This document shows positions 8,478 through 18,430 of a stretch of 64,000 nucleotides of DNA, piece after piece. The stretch comes from Congregicoccus sp964517665 (GTDB lineage: Bacteria; Verrucomicrobiota; Verrucomicrobiia; Opitutales; Opitutaceae). A program made the position numbers and the translations under genes. Every line of letters begins with the position of its first letter. Position 1 is the stretch's first letter. Under the pieces are notes generated by a model, which saw only the letters and a program-made list of their open reading frames with translations, searched no databases and was not told the origin of the DNA. The DNA is taken from positions 18,125-82,124 of the forward strand of contig CAZFCY010000002.1 in NCBI GenBank assembly GCA_964517665.1, in the 5' to 3' direction.

Positions 8478-9464
8478 ATGACGCCATTCAAATATTCCGT
8501 GATCCTCGGCAACCTCGGGAACACCTGCGATCGCTTCCTTCCCACCGGTTACAAACAACAGCTCCCCAAGCCCGGGATGATCAGGCAGGCCGCCGACATC
8601 CCGGGCATCGAGGGCATCGAGCTTGTCGGCGGCTGGGACGTGACCCAGGAAAATGCCGCCTCCATCGGCGGGCTCCTGCAAGACGCCGGCCTGGCCTGCG
8701 TCTCGATCATACCGGATCTCTTTTCACGCAGTGTCTGGGGCAACGGCAGCTTCTGCGCCCGCGACCCCGAAGTGCGCGCGCTCGCCATCGACGAGACGCG
8801 CCGCGCCGCGGAGATCGCCTCGGGAATGAACTGCCCCCTGCTCAATCTCTGGCTCGGCCAGGACGGATACGACTATCCCCTGCAAGGCGACTTCCGCAGT
8901 CAGCGCGCCTGGATGGTCGAAGGCATACGCTCCGTCGCCGCCGAGTGGCCCGCGCTGCAATTCGCCCTTGAATACAAGCTCAAGGAGCCGCGCGTGCGCT
9001 CCTTTCAGGCGCGCGCGGCCGACACCCTGCTCATGGCACAGGAAATCGGCCTGCCCAATGTCGGTGTGTGCATCGATGTCGGACACTCTTTCGTGGCGCA
9101 GGAGAACGTGGCCGAGTCGGCCTGGCTGCTCCAGCACTACGGATCGAAGCTTTTTCACCTGCACTACAACGACAACTACGGACACTGGGACGACGACATG
9201 ATCGTCGGCAGCGTGCACCTCGTTCACTATATCGAGTTGTTCTACTGGCTGCGCCAGACCGGCTACAGCGGCTGGCACTCGATGGATCTCTACCCGTATC
9301 GCGAGCACGGCGGACGCGCCGTCTCCGAGAGTGTCGCGTTCCTGCGCGACCTCGAGAAAGCCTTGACGCCCCGGCGGCTCGACGAAATCCGCGGCCTGAT
9401 CGCCGACGGCGATGCCACCGCATCCACCCGCTGGGTGCGCGAGTTCATCTTCGGCCGTCCGTGA
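8478..9464 (+). CDS. Xylose-isomerase-like TIM-barrel protein (sugar isomerase/epimerase family)
   Basis: 328 residues with the AP-endonuclease-2/xylose-isomerase-like TIM barrel fold. Likely metal-binding residues are seen in order: Glu in FALEYKLKEP near residue 165, Asp and His in GVCIDVGHSF near residues 197-200, and FHLHYNDNYGHWDDD near residues 231-245. This arrangement suits isomerisation or epimerisation of a sugar or sugar acid. It starts a + strand unit followed 36 bp later by an alpha-L-rhamnosidase, so rhamnose or a rhamnose-derived sugar is a plausible substrate; some L-rhamnose isomerases belong to this superfamily. The substrate is not proven. ATG 8478 has no obvious ribosome-binding site. 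Confidence 0.75.
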   Translation: MTPFKYSVILGNLGNTCDRFLPTGYKQQLPKPGMIRQAADIPGIEGIELVGGWDVTQENAASIGGLLQDAGLACVSIIPDLFSRSVWGNGSFCARDPEVRALAIDETRRAAEIASGMNCPLLNLWLGQDGYDYPLQGDFRSQRAWMVEGIRSVAAEWPALQFALEYKLKEPRVRSFQARAADTLLMAQEIGLPNVGVCIDVGHSFVAQENVAESAWLLQHYGSKLFHLHYNDNYGHWDDDMIVGSVHLVHYIELFYWLRQTGYSGWHSMDLYPYREHGGRAVSESVAFLRDLEKALTPRRLDEIRGLIADGDATASTRWVREFIFGRP

Positions 9465-9500
9465 TTCCGACCGCGCAACCCCGGCATCCATCTCTCCATC

Positions 9501-12179
9501 ATGAAAGTCGCGGCTGGCGCGGCGGAGCCCACCCTCGCCATCGGACAGTTGTTTTGTGAATCCGGATCCGAGTCTCTCGGGATCGACACCCCGCAGCCCC
9601 GGCTGAGCTGGTCGTTGACTTCCTCTCGTCGCGGCCGCCGGCAGACCGCGTACCAGGTGCAGGTCGCATCGAGCATCGAACGACTCGCCCGGGGCGAGGC
9701 GGATCTTTGGGATTCGGGCCGGGTGATGTCGGACCAATCCCTTCAAGTCCCCTACGCCGGCCGCGCCCTGCGGTCGCGCGAGCTTTGCTTCTGGCACGCG
9801 CGCGTTTGGGACAACGAAGGCGAGCCGTCGGCCCCCGGCCCGGTTTCCTCCTGGGAGATGGGGTTGCTCTCGCCGCAGGACTGGCTGGGGGAATGGATCG
9901 GATTCACCGCCGCCTGGCCGGGGCGCGCGCTGTATTTCCGGCATGTATTCAACGCGGCGAAACCGGTTCGTTCAGCCCGCGCCTATATCGCCGGCCTGGG
10001 TTATCACGAACTGCGGCTGAACGGCGGCAAGGTCGGCGACCACGTGCTCGATCCCGGATGGACGGACTACAGCCGCCGCGTGCTCTACGTGACGCACGAC
10101 ATCACGAAACACCTGCAAACGGGCCGCAACGCCGTCGGCGTGATCGTGGGACATGGCTGGCACGGCATGCCCAGGCTGCTGCTGCAAATCGAAATCGATT
10201 TCACCGACGGCACGCGCCAGACGATCGCCACCCGCGGAGGCCACAGCCGGGCGCCCGACCTCTGGCATGTCACGAGCGGGCCCATCCTCGAGAACAGCGT
10301 CTATGACGGCGAAACCTACGACGCGCGGCTCGAGAAGACCGGATGGGATCGGCCGACCGACGAACTTCCGGGGATTCCGGAGGATCACACCGAGGGTTGG
10401 ACAACCGCCGTCGCCGTCGATGCGCCCGCGGGCGCGCTGGTCGCCCAGATGCTCGAACCCATCCGGGTGGTCGAAACGCGCAGGCCGGTCACGCGAAGCG
10501 AACCGCTCCCCGGCATCTTCGTTTTCGATGCGGGCCAGAACCTCTCCGGCTGGCTGGCGCTGCGCGCGCGCGGTCCGCGCGGCACGACCATCCGGCTGCG
10601 CTTTGCCGAATCGTTGCGCGAGGACGGCACGATCGACGACGACAACCTGCGCAAGGCCCGCGCGACCGACACCTACATCATGAAGGGCGGAAGCGAGGAG
10701 ACGTGGGAGCCACGCTTCACCTACCACGGTTTTCGCTACGCGCAGGTCGAGGGCTGGCCGGGCGTCCCTGGGCTCGACGACATCCAGATCCGCGTCGTGC
10801 GCTCCGCGGTGAAACCCGTGGGGACGTTCCGTTGTTCCAACGACCTGCTCGATCGCATCCACCACATGACCAGATGGACCGAAGCGAGCAACCTGCACAG
10901 CGTGCCGACCGACTGCCCGCAGCGCGACGAGCGCATGGGGTGGCTCAACGACATGACCGTGCGCATCGAGCCGGCGCTCTACAAGTTCCGCCTCGCCCGC
11001 TTCTACGCCAAGTGGCTCGACGACGTCGCCGACACTCAGGCTGCCGACGGTTCGATCACGGACACCGCGCCCTTCAAATGGGGCAAGCGGCCCGCCGACC
11101 CCGTCTCCGCCAGCTACCTGCTGCTGGCCTGGATGTCGTATTTGCATTTTGGAGACACGGAATCCATGCGCGCGCACTTCCGGGGTTTCGAACGCTGGGT
11201 GGACTACCTCGCCTCCCGGTCGGAGGACGGCATCCTGAGCTACAGCAATTGGGGCGACTGGGCTCCGCCACAACATGCCGCCATCGCCGGGAGCATCGGG
11301 ACCGGCGCGATTTCAGCGCGCACCCCCGGCGAATTGATCTCGACCGGATTCCTGTATCATCAGGCGGATCTCCTCGCGCGCATGGCGCGGATCCTCGGCC
11401 AGGAAGACGCGCGAGTCCGCAACGAGACCCTGGCCGCGCGCGCAGCCGCCGCCTTCAACGATCGTTTCTGGGACGAACACACCGGCGGATACGGAACGAA
11501 CAACCAGGCGTGCAATGCCTTTGCGCTCTTTCTCGGCGTCGTCGCGCCGGAGCGCGTGCCTCGCGTGCTCGCCAACCTCGTCGATGCCGTCGAGCAAAAC
11601 GATGGGCATCTCGACACCGGCAACCTCTGCACCAAATACCTGCTCGAGATGACGACCGGGCACGGCCGCGCCGACGTCGCCTTCCGGATCGCCACTCAAA
11701 CCACGTATCCAGGCTGGGGATACATGCTCGAGAACGGCGCCACCACCCTGTGGGAACGCTGGGAGCACCTGACCGGCGGGGCGATGAATTCGCACAATCA
11801 TCCCATGCTGGGATCCGTGGACAACTGGTTCTTCAAATACCTTGCCGGCATTCGTCCGGACGAGGCCGGCCCCGGCTTCCGCCGCTTCATCGTCGCCCCG
11901 GTGATCACCGGCGATCTCACCTGGGTGGAAGCTTCACATGAAAGCCTGCGCGGGACGATCCGCTCCGCGTGGCGCAAGGAAGGTTCGATCATTCGCTTGT
12001 CCGTCCGTGTGCCGGTCAACGCCACGGCGATCGTTCATCTGCCCGCGTCCGCCGGGAGCGCGATCACCGAGCGCGGCATTCCCCTGCGCGATGTGGACGG
12101 GGCAATCGCTCTTCCCGCGAACGGATCCCCGACCCGGATCGAACTGGGCTCGGGCGACTACGAGTTCGAGATCGAATGA
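9501..12179 (+). CDS. Alpha-L-rhamnosidase, glycoside hydrolase family 78
   Basis: Releases terminal alpha-L-rhamnose by inversion. The 892 residues follow the GH78 order: an N-terminal fibronectin-like domain (CESGSESLGIDTPQPRLSW), a Bac_rhamnosid_N jelly roll (residues about 135-300), a second beta domain (residues about 310-430), the (alpha/alpha)6 barrel, and a C-terminal beta-sheet domain. The family signature CPQRDERMGW is at about residues 471-480 and contains the likely acid Glu; TLWERWEHL near residue 750 carries the likely base. There is no signal peptide, so it should act in the cytoplasm on imported oligosaccharides, consistent with the TonB receptor and the isomerase next to it. 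Confidence 0.95.
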   Translation: MKVAAGAAEPTLAIGQLFCESGSESLGIDTPQPRLSWSLTSSRRGRRQTAYQVQVASSIERLARGEADLWDSGRVMSDQSLQVPYAGRALRSRELCFWHARVWDNEGEPSAPGPVSSWEMGLLSPQDWLGEWIGFTAAWPGRALYFRHVFNAAKPVRSARAYIAGLGYHELRLNGGKVGDHVLDPGWTDYSRRVLYVTHDITKHLQTGRNAVGVIVGHGWHGMPRLLLQIEIDFTDGTRQTIATRGGHSRAPDLWHVTSGPILENSVYDGETYDARLEKTGWDRPTDELPGIPEDHTEGWTTAVAVDAPAGALVAQMLEPIRVVETRRPVTRSEPLPGIFVFDAGQNLSGWLALRARGPRGTTIRLRFAESLREDGTIDDDNLRKARATDTYIMKGGSEETWEPRFTYHGFRYAQVEGWPGVPGLDDIQIRVVRSAVKPVGTFRCSNDLLDRIHHMTRWTEASNLHSVPTDCPQRDERMGWLNDMTVRIEPALYKFRLARFYAKWLDDVADTQAADGSITDTAPFKWGKRPADPVSASYLLLAWMSYLHFGDTESMRAHFRGFERWVDYLASRSEDGILSYSNWGDWAPPQHAAIAGSIGTGAISARTPGELISTGFLYHQADLLARMARILGQEDARVRNETLAARAAAAFNDRFWDEHTGGYGTNNQACNAFALFLGVVAPERVPRVLANLVDAVEQNDGHLDTGNLCTKYLLEMTTGHGRADVAFRIATQTTYPGWGYMLENGATTLWERWEHLTGGAMNSHNHPMLGSVDNWFFKYLAGIRPDEAGPGFRRFIVAPVITGDLTWVEASHESLRGTIRSAWRKEGSIIRLSVRVPVNATAIVHLPASAGSAITERGIPLRDVDGAIALPANGSPTRIELGSGDYEFEIE

Positions 12180-12211
12180 TCACGGGCGAACGCCCGCCCA
12201 TCGTCCCATTT

Positions 12212-12247
12212 ATTGCATAATACGCAATGATGTGTTTTTCTTGCAAT
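12212..12247 (+). promoter_or_regulatory. Tandem 17-bp operator-like motif, site c
   Basis: ATTGCATAATACGCAAT (12212-12228) is an exact ATTGC-N7-GCAAT inverted repeat. TGTGTTTTTCTTGCAAT (12231-12247) follows after 2 bp with its GCAAT exactly 19 bp on. Reverse-complemented, the second unit shares 14 consecutive bases (TTGCAAGAAAAACA) with the first unit of site d. The near end is 152 bp before the ATG at 12399. Confidence 0.6.
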
Positions 12248-12398
12248 ATTTCATGGCGTCGCGCTTTATCCGGCAATGGTTGCACCCCGTCACCGCAGCC
12301 CTTCTCCCGACCCACCCCGGCTGGTTCCAGGACACGATGCGGGCCTTCCAGTCCCGGATGCGGCCGGTGGCGCCGGGACTGGCAGCCGGGGCGAGCCG

Positions 12399-15044
12399 AT
12401 GCCCGTCTCAAAAGCGCTGTTCATGGTTGTCCTTGGCGTCGCGCTGCCGGCCGCCGCGCTTCGAGGCGAAGCCGCGCCCGGCGCACGGGCGCCGTTCATT
12501 GATTACAACTGCATCGATTGCCACGACAACGGCCTGAAAAAAGGAGGGCTCGATCTGATGGCGCTGCGGTTCGAGCCTTCGGACCCCGCCAATTTCGCGA
12601 CGTGGGTGATGATACACGACCGCGTCAAGAACGGAGAAATGCCGCCGAAAGAGGAGGACCGTCCGGACCCCGGGGCGCTCGCGGCGTTCACGTCCTCGCT
12701 CGCGGCGGATCTCGTTCGCGAGGATCGCAAACGCACGAACCGCGAAGGCCGGGCGACGCAACGGCGGCTCAACCGCTATGAATACGAGAACGTGTTGCGC
12801 GACCTGTTGCGCGCGCCGTGGCTCGACGTGAAAAATTCATTGCCGGAGGATGGAGAATCCCATCGCTTCAACAAAATCGGCGACCGCCTCGACGTGTCGC
12901 ATGTTCAGCTTGCGCGGTATATCGACACAGCCGAGCGGGCCCTGCGCGAAGCCATGGCGACGCATGCGACCCGGCCCGATACGCGCATCATCCGGCACCA
13001 TGCCCGTGATCAAAGGCAGTTCATGTGGCCGATGAAGGATTCCTTGACGCACCCGAAGCCGGAACGCGCCACCTTTCCCGTCCTCGGCTTCGCCGGACAA
13101 CCCGATGTGCGCGCCGGCAAGGCGCCCCCCACCGTGGGCGAAGCGGATCCTGAAACGCGGAATCTCGAAGGCATGGGCGTGATCGCAAGCTCCTACGAGC
13201 CCCTCGAGCCGATCTTCGAAAAGTTCCGGGCGCCGATCTCCGGTCGTTACAAGCTCCGTTTCCTGACGCACTCGATCTGGGTCGGCGCCGGAAAGGATGA
13301 AAAATGGCATATCGCCGACCTCGACGACGTATCGGTCGGCCGCCGTTCCGAACCCGTGACGATATACGCGGAAGCGCCGCCGGGATTGCTCCGCCGGCTC
13401 GGCGCCTTCGACGCGACGCCCGAGGCGCGGATTCAGGAACTCGACATAAACCTCGTCGCCGGCGAAACCATCCGCCCCGACGCCGCGCGGCTGATCCGCT
13501 CGCGGCCGGGCGATGAGCGCTGGCGCAATCCGCTCGCCACTCTGGACGGCCAGCCGGGCGTCGTCTTCCGCTGGCTGGAAGTGGAGGGCCCGATCTTCGA
13601 CTCATGGCCGACCGCGGGACACAAGCTGCTCTTTGGCGACCTGCCGCTGAAAGAACAGGGAACGGAAAATCCGGGCGAAGGCGACGCCGCCACATCCAGA
13701 GTGGAGCCAAGGCGCTACGGCAGCTTCACCCCGCCGCCGGGAGTGGAGGTCATATCGGACGCGCCGATGAAGGATGCCAGCCGCTTGTTGCGCCGGTTTG
13801 TCGAACGCGCATATCGTCGTCCCGTGGGAAAAAGCGAAGCGCAGCGCTTTCTTCCCGTTGTCGAACGGGCGCTGGAGGCCGGCCATGGATTCACCGACGC
13901 GATGCTCGCGGCGTACACCGCAATCCTGTGTTCGCCCGGGTTTCTGTATATCGAGGAGACGCCCGGACCGCTCGACGACCATGCGCTCGCGTCGCGGCTC
14001 GCGTTCTTTCTTTGGAACTCGGCGCCCGATGACGAACTGCGACGGCTCGCGGCAGACAACCGGCTGCATCACCGCGACGTCCTGCGCGCCCAGGTCGACC
14101 GGCTCCTCGATGATCCGCGGTCGCAGCGCTTCGTGGAGGCGTTTCTCGACTACTGGCTCGACCTGAAGCGCATGACCGAGACCTCTCCCGATGCGTCGTT
14201 ATATCCGGACTACTATCTGGATGATCTGCTGAGCGAATCCGCGCTCGACGAAACCCGCCAGTTTTTCAGCGAAATGCTCGAGCAGGATCTTCCGGCGCGC
14301 ACGCTTGTCGCGTCCGATTTCGCCATGATCAACGAGCGGCTCGCCACACACTACGGGCTGCCCGCGATCGAGGGCGTCGCGATCCGGCGCGTGGCCCTTC
14401 CCGGGAACCATGCGCGCGGCGGCTTGTTGACCCAGGCAAGCGTGCTCAAGGTCACCGCCAACGGCACGACCACCTCGCCCGTTCTCCGCGGCGTATGGAT
14501 CGCGGAGCGCATCCTCGGACAGAAGTCGCGCCCGCCTCCCCCCGGCACTCCGGCCGTGGAGCCGGACATCCGCGGCGCGACGACGATTCGCGAGCAACTC
14601 GACCGCCATCGTTCGGTCAAGTCCTGCAATGCCTGCCACGTGAACATCGATCCACCCGGGTTCGCGCTGGAGAGTTTCGACATCATGGGCGGCTGGCGCG
14701 ATTCGTATCGCGCGCTCGGCGACGCGCCGCCGGAACCAGGCATCGGCAAGGGCGGGCAGAAGTTTGTCTTTCACCGCGGCCTTCCCGTGGACGCGAGCGG
14801 CGAGCTGCCCGACGGCCGGACGTTCGCGGATGTGCGTGACTTCAAGCGGCTCCTGCTCGCCGACGAGGCGCAGATCGCGCGCAACCTCGCCAGACAACTC
14901 ACGCTATATGCAACCGGCGCGGCGGTGGGCTTCGGCGATCGCGCCGAGGTCGAGCGCATTCTCGAACACACCGCGCCCACCCGATACGGCATCCGCTCGC
15001 TCGTGCACGCAATCGCGCAGAGCGAGCTGTTCCTGAACAAGTAA
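12399..15044 (+). CDS. Exported DUF1592-type haem c protein (PSD-like domains)
   Basis: Large exported protein of 881 residues with a signal peptide (about residues 1-24). A c-type haem motif CIDCH lies near residue 41, and a second motif CNACH is found near residue 744. Between them the order fits the Planctomycete/Verrucomicrobia DUF1587-DUF1595-DUF1592-DUF1588-DUF1585 architecture: TQRRLNRYEYENVLRDLL near residue 115, ASRLAFFLWNSAPDDELRRL near residue 530, and a C-terminal RNLARQLTLYATG. The family's biochemical role is not established. I take the ATG at 12399 because the signal peptide begins there; the frame is open to 12276. It is followed 30 bp on by a DUF1552 gene, its usual partner, and sits between rhamnosidase and galactonate genes. 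Confidence 0.88.
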   Translation: MPVSKALFMVVLGVALPAAALRGEAAPGARAPFIDYNCIDCHDNGLKKGGLDLMALRFEPSDPANFATWVMIHDRVKNGEMPPKEEDRPDPGALAAFTSSLAADLVREDRKRTNREGRATQRRLNRYEYENVLRDLLRAPWLDVKNSLPEDGESHRFNKIGDRLDVSHVQLARYIDTAERALREAMATHATRPDTRIIRHHARDQRQFMWPMKDSLTHPKPERATFPVLGFAGQPDVRAGKAPPTVGEADPETRNLEGMGVIASSYEPLEPIFEKFRAPISGRYKLRFLTHSIWVGAGKDEKWHIADLDDVSVGRRSEPVTIYAEAPPGLLRRLGAFDATPEARIQELDINLVAGETIRPDAARLIRSRPGDERWRNPLATLDGQPGVVFRWLEVEGPIFDSWPTAGHKLLFGDLPLKEQGTENPGEGDAATSRVEPRRYGSFTPPPGVEVISDAPMKDASRLLRRFVERAYRRPVGKSEAQRFLPVVERALEAGHGFTDAMLAAYTAILCSPGFLYIEETPGPLDDHALASRLAFFLWNSAPDDELRRLAADNRLHHRDVLRAQVDRLLDDPRSQRFVEAFLDYWLDLKRMTETSPDASLYPDYYLDDLLSESALDETRQFFSEMLEQDLPARTLVASDFAMINERLATHYGLPAIEGVAIRRVALPGNHARGGLLTQASVLKVTANGTTTSPVLRGVWIAERILGQKSRPPPPGTPAVEPDIRGATTIREQLDRHRSVKSCNACHVNIDPPGFALESFDIMGGWRDSYRALGDAPPEPGIGKGGQKFVFHRGLPVDASGELPDGRTFADVRDFKRLLLADEAQIARNLARQLTLYATGAAVGFGDRAEVERILEHTAPTRYGIRSLVHAIAQSELFLNK

Positions 15045-15074
15045 CACGTCAACACCTCCCGAGGCTCGATTATC

Positions 15075-16403
15075 ATGCACGCACCCCATATCTCCACAAA
15101 GCGCGAGATGTCGCGCCGCAGCTTCCTGCGCGGCGCCGCGCTGCTGGTCGCCCTCCCGATGCTGGACGCCATGATGCCCGCCTTCGCCAGCGCGCGAAAG
15201 GCGTCGAACGCGGCCCTTTCCGGCGCCAAGCCGCGGCGGATGCTCGGCATTTGCAACAACCTCGGCCTCCTTCCCGAGTGTTTCTTCCCAACACAAAACG
15301 GCCCCGCCTATGAGCTTTCGCCCTATCTCCAGTTGCTCAAAAAACACCGCGATGATTTTACCGTCTTCAGCGGCGTGTGGCATCCGGACGTCGACGGCGG
15401 ACACCCGGCGGACAACTGTTTCCTCACCGCGGCGCCGCATCCCGGTTCGGGCGGCTTCCGCAACACGATCTCGCTCGATCAACACATCGCCGAGCACATC
15501 GGCCATCTCACGCGCTTTCCGTCCCTTACGCTCGGGGTGAATGTGCAACAGGGCATGCGCAGCCTGTCGTGGACGGGCTCCGGGGTGTTGATTCCCTGCG
15601 AAGAAAAGCCCTCGCAGGTATTTGCGAAACTGTTCCTGAACGGCACCGCGGCCGAGCGCGCGCAACAAGCCCGCAAGCTCGAGCTGGGACAGAGCATTCT
15701 CGATTCGCTGGCGGAGCCGGCGAAAGCCCTGCGACGCGAAGTCGGCAGCCGGGATCGCGAACGGCTGGACCAATACTTCACCAGCGTGCGCGAGCTGGAA
15801 CAACGGATGGCCATGTCGCGCGAATGGGCGAACCATCCCAAGCCGGCGGTGAACGCATCGGTCCCGCTCGATCCGGCCAGCCCGCGCGCCTATATGGAAA
15901 AGGTCGGCCTGATGTACGACATGGCGAAACTCGCTTTCGAGACCGACTCCACGCGCTCCATTTCGCTGCTGCTCGATGGCGTGAACTCGCCCGCGATCGA
16001 CATCGCGGGCGTCGAGATCACGGATGGCTATCACAACCTCTCCCATCACGGCAAAGCCGAGGCAAAACTCGAACAGCTCCGGGCGATCGACGAATGGCAC
16101 ATGAGGCTGCTCGCGAAACTGCTCGATGATCTGAAGTCCGTGCAGGAGAACGACGACTCACTGCTCGACCGCACGATGGTCCTCTACGGCTCCAACCTCG
16201 GCAATGCGAACACGCACGTGACCACAAATCTGCCGGTCCTGTTTGCCGGCGGCGGATTCAAGCACGGGCAGCACCTGGCTTTCGACACGGAGCAAAACTA
16301 CCCGCTGCCGAACCTCTTTGTCTCGATGCTGCAGCGCATGGGCATCGAGACGGATCGTTTTGCCACCTCGACCGGCACGATGCGCGGGCTGGCGCTCACC
16401 TGA
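15075..16403 (+). CDS. DUF1552-family exported protein with Tat signal
   Basis: 442-residue protein of the DUF1552 family. The N-terminus carries a twin-arginine export signal (SRRSFLRG at residues 13-20, then ALLVALPML), so it should be exported folded. Family-like stretches include FTVFSGVWHPDVDGGH, which may hold a metal-type His/Asp site, LLDGVNSPAIDI, and YHNLSHHG. It is translated 30 bp after the DUF1592 gene, a pair seen repeatedly in Planctomycetes and Verrucomicrobia genomes. The function is unknown; together they could form an oxidative or hydrolytic enzyme system of the cell envelope. It converges with the dgoT-like gene, leaving only 6 bp between the two stops. Confidence 0.87.
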   Translation: MHAPHISTKREMSRRSFLRGAALLVALPMLDAMMPAFASARKASNAALSGAKPRRMLGICNNLGLLPECFFPTQNGPAYELSPYLQLLKKHRDDFTVFSGVWHPDVDGGHPADNCFLTAAPHPGSGGFRNTISLDQHIAEHIGHLTRFPSLTLGVNVQQGMRSLSWTGSGVLIPCEEKPSQVFAKLFLNGTAAERAQQARKLELGQSILDSLAEPAKALRREVGSRDRERLDQYFTSVRELEQRMAMSREWANHPKPAVNASVPLDPASPRAYMEKVGLMYDMAKLAFETDSTRSISLLLDGVNSPAIDIAGVEITDGYHNLSHHGKAEAKLEQLRAIDEWHMRLLAKLLDDLKSVQENDDSLLDRTMVLYGSNLGNANTHVTTNLPVLFAGGGFKHGQHLAFDTEQNYPLPNLFVSMLQRMGIETDRFATSTGTMRGLALT

Positions 16404-16409
16404 AACAAC

Positions 16410-17735
16410 TCACCCCGGAGAAGGCGCCTCCCCCGGCATTTCCACCCGCTCCAGTTTTCCGACCAGAAACACATAGGACAGAACGCCGACGACGCCGAGG
16501 GCCGCGATCAACACCAGCGCCGGAGCGAAGTCCCCGTCACGCGCCAGATAGCCGATCGCGATCGGCACCGAGATCGACGACAGATTGGCAATGAAGTTGA
16601 ACGCGCCGCCCGTCAGGCCGAGAAGACTTTTCGGGGCCAGCAGCGACACGAAAATCCACGCGATCGAGGCCAGGCCCGTTCCGAAAAAGGCCACGGCCAT
16701 GATCACCATGACCACGGGCGTGCTTTCGACATAGTTCGCCGCGATGATCGTCGAAGCCAGAATCAAGCCGAAAATAACAGGCCCCTTGCGGGCGAATCCG
16801 ATGGACACGCCTCTTTTCACCATGAGATCCGAGAGATAACCGGAAAGCAGGACGCCGACGAACGCGGCCAGGAATGGAACCGCGGCCATGTAGCCCGTTT
16901 TCAAAATGCTCAATCCACGGCTCGTCTCCAGATAGGTGGGAAACCAGGCGAGGAAAAACCAACTGTTCGCGCCCAGGCAATATTGCCCGAGATAGATTCC
17001 CCACAGCTTCCGGTTCGAGAACACGAGCTTGAGATTCGGCCACGTCACCCGCGTGCCCCGCTGCCCGCGGGCTTCGGCTCGATCCTTGGGAATCACTCCG
17101 CCGCCGCTGCGGATATGGTCCAACTCGGCTTGATTGGCTCGCGGATGATGGAGCGGGTCTCGATAGATCCAATACCACACAATCCCCCACACGATGCCGA
17201 CCACGCCTGTAATAACGAACAACATCCGCCATCCCCAAAAGTGCTGCACGCTGGCCATCGCGGGCGCCAGGAAAGCCAGGCCGACGTATTGCCCGGAAGT
17301 ATAGGTCGCGATGGCGAACGCCCGCTCATGGTTGGGAAACCAACTGGTGACGACCTTGTTGTTCATCGGGTACGAGGGCGCCTCCAATGCGCCGACGCCC
17401 AGCCGGAGGGAGAACAGCGACGCGAAACGCCCGACGAATCCCTGCAGCACGGTCGCCACGGACCAGCTCACGAGCGTGATCGAGTAGAGCACGCGGGGCC
17501 CGAGGCGGTCCGCCAGGAGTCCCCCGGGAATCTGAAACGCGGCGTACGTCCAGCCGAAGGCGGAGAAGATGAATCCCATCTGCACCGGAGAAAGCTTCAG
17601 ATCGCTGGACAAGGCCGTCGCCGCGATCGAAATGTTGGTGCGATCCATATAGTTGATCACAACATTGACGAAGACGAGCGCGAGCATGGCGAAGCGGACG
17701 CGCGACGCGCCAGGGGAAGCGGGAAGGTGAGGCAT
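16410..17735 (-). CDS. dgoT: MFS sugar-acid transporter, D-galactonate/glucarate type
   Basis: Inner-membrane proton symporter of the anion:cation symporter (ACS) branch of the major facilitator superfamily, 441 residues with about 12 hydrophobic segments. Diagnostic stretches are VINYMDRTNISIA in helix 1, LADRLGPR in the loop between helices 2 and 3, and APSYPMNNKVVTSWFP near residue 125, all as in DgoT and GudP. It is the last gene of the dgo operon, 6 bp after the aldolase, so D-galactonate is the expected substrate. The C-terminal half also keeps the WFFLAWFPTYL helix typical of this group. Confidence 0.88.
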   Translation of the reverse strand: MPHLPASPGASRVRFAMLALVFVNVVINYMDRTNISIAATALSSDLKLSPVQMGFIFSAFGWTYAAFQIPGGLLADRLGPRVLYSITLVSWSVATVLQGFVGRFASLFSLRLGVGALEAPSYPMNNKVVTSWFPNHERAFAIATYTSGQYVGLAFLAPAMASVQHFWGWRMLFVITGVVGIVWGIVWYWIYRDPLHHPRANQAELDHIRSGGGVIPKDRAEARGQRGTRVTWPNLKLVFSNRKLWGIYLGQYCLGANSWFFLAWFPTYLETSRGLSILKTGYMAAVPFLAAFVGVLLSGYLSDLMVKRGVSIGFARKGPVIFGLILASTIIAANYVESTPVVMVIMAVAFFGTGLASIAWIFVSLLAPKSLLGLTGGAFNFIANLSSISVPIAIGYLARDGDFAPALVLIAALGVVGVLSYVFLVGKLERVEMPGEAPSPG

Positions 17736-17741
17736 GATATT

Positions 17742-18404
17742 CTAGGAACCAGCCGAAGCCCGGGCGTCGCTGACAATGCGCGTGGCGGCCGCAGCCTCGC
17801 GCCGGATGGATTCCCAATCCCTCCGGCTGACGTCCTGCGGCCTCGCCAGCCAGGATCCGCCCACACACAAGACCAGCGGCGATTCGATATAGCGCCGCAA
17901 TTCATCGCGGCCGATTCCACCAAGCGGAATGAAGCGAAGCCCGAGACGCGCGAACGGCGCCGCCATGGCCCGCAGATGCGCGAGACCGCCTGAACTCTCC
18001 GCCGGGAAGAACTTCAGCGCGCGGCAGCCGTTCGCGATCGCAAACTCGATGTCGGTCGGCGTCATCACCCCCGGAGCGAACGGCAGCCCCTCGCCTCTCG
18101 CCGCCCGGATGGTTTCCGGATTGCATCCGGGCGACACGCCGAACAGCGCGCCGGCGCGCTTCGCCTCCCCGACCTGCGCGCCATCGAGAAGCGTGCCGGC
18201 GCCAACGCACACGCCGGGCTCCTCGCCGCGAATGCGCCGGATGGACTCGGCGGCGCACGCGGTGCGAAAGGTCAACTCGATCACCGAAACACCACCGGCT
18301 TGCAGCGCCCGCGCCGCGGGAACGGCGTCCTCGGGATCAGCGATCGTGAGCACAGCCGCGACACCCGCGCGCTCCATGATTTGCGTGAGGCCTGGAGTGA
18401 GCAT
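17742..18404 (-). CDS. dgoA: 2-dehydro-3-deoxy-6-phosphogalactonate (KDPGal) aldolase
   Basis: Class I aldolase that splits 2-dehydro-3-deoxy-6-phosphogalactonate into pyruvate and glyceraldehyde 3-phosphate; cytoplasmic. It has 220 residues from the ATG at 18404. The family Glu is in VIELTFRT, the glycine-rich AGTLL segment follows, and the Schiff-base Lys is in ALKFFPAE. IPLGGI closes the phosphate site. The family also contains KDPG aldolases, and the galacto form is inferred from the operon. An upstream TTG at 18434 overlaps the dgoK stop (TTGA) and would add ten residues; neither start has a clear ribosome-binding site. Confidence 0.85.
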   Translation of the reverse strand: MLTPGLTQIMERAGVAAVLTIADPEDAVPAARALQAGGVSVIELTFRTACAAESIRRIRGEEPGVCVGAGTLLDGAQVGEAKRAGALFGVSPGCNPETIRAARGEGLPFAPGVMTPTDIEFAIANGCRALKFFPAESSGGLAHLRAMAAPFARLGLRFIPLGGIGRDELRRYIESPLVLCVGGSWLARPQDVSRRDWESIRREAAAATRIVSDARASAGS

Positions 18405-18430
18405 CGCGAGCTGCCGAATGGTTGCGCGCT

